A stretch of 7,809 nucleotides of DNA from Nitrospinae bacterium RIFCSPLOWO2_12_FULL_45_22 (GTDB lineage Bacteria; 2-12-FULL-45-22). Positions 6,188-7,809 of this stretch are shown piece by piece; within the stretch, counting starts at the first letter, position 1; every line of letters begins with the position of its first letter. The position numbers and the translations under genes were made by a program. The DNA is taken from assembly GCA_001803565.1 (NCBI GenBank), contig MHDQ01000232.1, positions 1 to 7,809 of the forward strand. The letters run 5' to 3'. The notes under the pieces are model-generated. The model worked only from the letters and a program-made list of their open reading frames with translations, searched no databases and had not been told where the DNA came from.

Positions 6188-6604
6188 ATGCAAATTAAAC
6201 CACAGAGGCACGGAGACACAGAGAAACCAATTTATTATGATGAAGGATTGACTAGCAAAATTATAGCATGTGCGATAGAGGTTCATAGACATCTCGGGCC
6301 AGGATTGTTAGAGTCTACTTATGAAGAGTGTTTCTGTCATGAACTCAATATAAATGGAATATCTTTTGAAAGACAAAAGCCTTTGCCATTAGAGTATAAA
6401 GGGATAAAACTGGACTGTGGATATCGGATGGACATGGTGGTGGATAATAAAGTCGTCATAGAGCTTAAATGCGTTGATAAAATTACATCTGTGCATGAGG
6501 CTCAACTGTTAACTTATTTAAAGCTATCGAATATTAGAGTTGGTCTAATTATCAATTTTTACACGAGTGTATTGAAGGATGGGATTAGGAGACTCGTATT
6601 ATAA
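6188..6604 (+). CDS. GxxExxY-family protein (PD-(D/E)XK nuclease-like)
   Basis: A 138-aa protein of the GxxExxY family. The name-giving motif GLLESTY is at 39-45, inside the typical HRHLGPGLLESTYEE context. Further family features are ERQKPLPLEYKG (61-72), Asp82 in RMDMVV, and Glu92-x-Lys94 in VIELK, a spacing like a PD-(D/E)XK nuclease core. AQLLTYLKL and GLIINF follow near 105-124. No defined function is established to my knowledge; nuclease activity is inference from the fold pattern. Residues 4-12 are encoded by the left 26-nt repeat, so the extreme N-terminus is probably not part of the family domain; no other in-frame ATG exists before residue 81. Hand counts of two 60-nt stretches give 32 and 37 % G+C, against 57-58 % in two stretches of pilT and pilS. 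It has nothing obvious to do with pili and looks like a foreign cassette. Confidence 0.9.
   Translation: MQIKPQRHGDTEKPIYYDEGLTSKIIACAIEVHRHLGPGLLESTYEECFCHELNINGISFERQKPLPLEYKGIKLDCGYRMDMVVDNKVVIELKCVDKITSVHEAQLLTYLKLSNIRVGLIINFYTSVLKDGIRRLVL
6198..6223 (+). repeat. Left 26-nt inverted repeat of the GxxExxY cassette
   Basis: It is built of degenerate 8-nt units (CACAGAGG, CACGGAGA, then CACAGAG) preceded by AAC. It pairs with 6606-6631 in inverted orientation, with 23 of 26 positions identical. It lies inside the coding frame and is translated as residues 4-12 of the GxxExxY protein. Confidence 0.88.
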
Positions 6605-6605
6605 A

Positions 6606-6631
6606 CTCAGTGTCTCAGTGTCTCTGTGGTT
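6606..6631 (-). repeat. Right 26-nt inverted repeat of the GxxExxY cassette
   Basis: Read on the minus strand, it begins AACCACAGAGACACTGAG, with 8-nt units CACAGAGA and CACTGAGA followed by CACTGAG. It starts 2 nt after the GxxExxY stop codon. The three differences from the left copy are single-base substitutions, with no gaps. Confidence 0.88.
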
Positions 6632-6701
6632 ATATTAGTCATAAATATGTCGGAAGAACTATTCTTTATGTCAGGTTATTTATTTCTTTTACTATAATCA
6701 T

Positions 6702-7809
6702 ATGGGTACGAGCTCAGCAAAGATATTGGTAATAGATGATGAGCGGAGTATGAGGAAGTTCCTGTCCATTCTCTTAACCAGGGAAGGGTATTTAGTGCGG
6801 GTAGCTGAGGGCGGCGAAAAGGCCCTGACTCTGTTAAGAAAAGAGAATTTTGACCTGGCTATTACCGATATAATTATGCCCGGGCTGGATGGACTTCAAC
6901 TCTTGAAAGAAATGACACAGCTAGACCCATCCCTCCCGGTAATCATGATTACTGCCTATGCTACTACCACCACGGCCTTAGAGGCCATGAAAATCGGGGC
7001 GTCAGATTATGTTACTAAACCCTTCAAGATAGAAGAAATCAAGGCTATTATAGCCCGGGCATTGGAGAAGAAAACCCTGGTAGAAGCCCCCTCTTCATTC
7101 GAGGCCACTTATCCTGCTTCTTCCTTCCCGGACTTTGAGATAGTGGGCCGCAGTGAGAATATATTAGAAGTATGCAAGCTTCTGGGTAAGGTAGCAGAGA
7201 AAGACGTCTCGGTATTGATAAGGGGAGAGAGTGGGACGGGGAAAGAGCTCATTGCCCGCCAGCTCCACTACAATTCCCTCCGGCGAAAGAACCCTTTTGT
7301 CCCGGTCAATTGTGCCGCCATTCCCAGGGAGCTATTAGAGAGCGAATTATTCGGCCATGAAAAAGGGGCCTTTACCGGGGCCCTAACTACTAAGATAGGT
7401 AAGTTTCAACTGGCCCATGGTGGGACTATATTTTTGGATGAGATAGGAGACCTAGACCTAACCCTCCAGGGAAAAATCCTGAGGGTGTTGCAGGAGAAGG
7501 AGATCGAGAGGGTTGGCGGCAACCAGACCATAAAAGTGGATGTCCGGGTTATTGCTGCTACAAATCAAGACCTGGAACAGGGTATCAAAGAAAAAAGGTT
7601 TCGCGAAGACCTCTTTTATCGGCTCAACGTGGTGCCTATATTTTTGCCACCCTTGCGGGAGAGGAAAGAAGACATACCCCTGCTGGTACAACACTTCTTA
7701 AAAAAATACCACGATAGCGCCAGAAAGGTTATTGGCATATCACCCGCAGCCCTCCAACTCTTGCAAGATTACAACTGGCCGGGTAATATCAGGGAATTAG
7801 AAAATGTCT
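6702..7809 (+). CDS. pilR: PilR, sigma-54-dependent response regulator, 3' partial
   Basis: The frame opens at ATG 6702 and stays open to the window end (369 codons). Receiver domain (about 6-122): acidic pocket Asp12-Asp13, phosphoacceptor Asp56 in ITDIIMPG, Thr84 and Lys106 in VTKPF. After a linker, the AAA+ sigma-54 interaction domain starts near 145 (FEIVGRS): Walker A GESGTGKE at 175-182, the sigma-54-contacting loop GAFTGA at 222-227, Walker B IFLDEIGD at 243-250, the [12 protein letters not shown] segment at 299-310, LPPLRER at 315-321, and WPGNIREL at 359-366. The C-terminal helix-turn-helix lies beyond the window. In pil loci PilR activates the sigma-54 promoter of pilA on phosphorylation by PilS. 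Naming rests on this NtrC-type architecture plus the adjacent pilS; other NtrC-family regulators look similar. No Shine-Dalgarno site is visible and the leader (6632-6701) is AT-rich. Confidence 0.93.
   Translation, partial: MGTSSAKILVIDDERSMRKFLSILLTREGYLVRVAEGGEKALTLLRKENFDLAITDIIMPGLDGLQLLKEMTQLDPSLPVIMITAYATTTTALEAMKIGASDYVTKPFKIEEIKAIIARALEKKTLVEAPSSFEATYPASSFPDFEIVGRSENILEVCKLLGKVAEKDVSVLIRGESGTGKELIARQLHYNSLRRKNPFVPVNCAAIPRELLESELFGHEKGAFTGALTTKIGKFQLAHGGTIFLDEIGDLDLTLQGKILRVLQEKEIERVGGNQTIKVDVRVIAATNQDLEQGIKEKRFREDLFYRLNVVPIFLPPLRERKEDIPLLVQHFLKKYHDSARKVIGISPAALQLLQDYNWPGNIRELENV

Larger units (their letters stand above)
6198..6631 (+). mobile_element. Putative repeat-bounded GxxExxY cassette
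   Basis: A 434-nt block with inverted 26-nt ends holds one gene that is AT-rich relative to its neighbours and unrelated to pilus function, and it sits between the partner genes pilS and pilR. No transposase and no convincing target duplication can be seen, so the mobility claim is inference. The ends are short tandem arrays rather than classical IS termini. Confidence 0.5.

Noticed and set aside
6059-6292. Minus-strand open frame spanning the pilS end and the left cassette repeat
   Set aside because: It is low-complexity, Tyr/Leu-rich and crosses two real + strand genes; no family features.
3483-6645. The 11-mer TTAGTCATAAA present in both interrupted intergenic regions (3483-3493 and 6635-6645)
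   Set aside because: Several shared 11-mers are expected by chance in a window of this size, and the match does not extend on either side.
6647-6697. A 16-codon open frame ([10 protein letters not shown]...) ending 4 nt before pilR, as a possible leader peptide
   Set aside because: There is no ribosome site, no recognisable content, and the length is easily reached by chance.
6693-6698. TATAAT upstream of pilR as a -10 box
   Set aside because: A start site 6-7 nt downstream would fall just inside the coding region beyond the ATG, and no good -35 element lies 16-18 nt upstream. The sequence is simply AT-rich.
7458-7694. Minus-strand open frame of 78 codons
   Set aside because: It is the shadow of the pilR AAA+ domain, which continues in frame on the + strand with all its motifs.

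Overview
The window carries the core of a type IVa pilus locus, all on the + strand. Reading left to right it holds the 3' part of a TPR protein gene, pilT, a second PilT-family ATPase gene, a small zinc-ribbon/receiver-like gene, pilC, pilS, a GxxExxY-family gene, and the 5' part of pilR. The order pilT–pilC–pilS–pilR matches the pil loci of Geobacter and Myxococcus. The first PilT resembles the Geobacter PilT4 type along its whole length. I therefore infer a Gram-negative 'deltaproteobacterial' lineage (Desulfobacterota or a relative), probably from an environmental genome. This is inference from gene order and remembered family sequences, not a taxonomic measurement.

Layout: 1-467 is the end of a TPR gene with an apparent frameshift near 341. 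485-1561 is pilT, 1576-2757 the pilT paralogue and 2763-3404 the zinc-ribbon pseudo-receiver; these three are tightly packed. 3405-3599 is a 195-nt gap almost wholly taken up by a nested inverted repeat edged with degenerate 7-nt tandem units. 3600-4805 is pilC, followed 4 nt later by pilS (4810-6174). 6188-6604 is a short AT-rich GxxExxY gene bracketed by inverted 26-nt repeats built of degenerate 8-nt units. 6702-7809 is pilR, running off the end before its DNA-binding domain.

How the genes work together: PilC is the inner-membrane platform of the pilus machine and PilT drives retraction. The second ATPase probably modulates or assists retraction. PilS and PilR form the membrane kinase and sigma-54 activator pair that normally controls the major pilin gene pilA. 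PilB, PilA and the PilMNOPQ alignment complex are not in the window; pilB probably lies upstream and pilA downstream.

The least ordinary parts are the two insert-like blocks that interrupt this otherwise compact operon: the hairpin element before pilC and the repeat-bounded GxxExxY cassette between pilS and pilR. Each is edged by short degenerate tandem repeats in inverted orientation. Also notable are the zinc-ribbon protein with a degenerate receiver, an 8-G run in pilS, and the frameshift in the TPR gene. I see no CRISPR array, tRNA, rRNA, transposase gene or clear intrinsic terminator.
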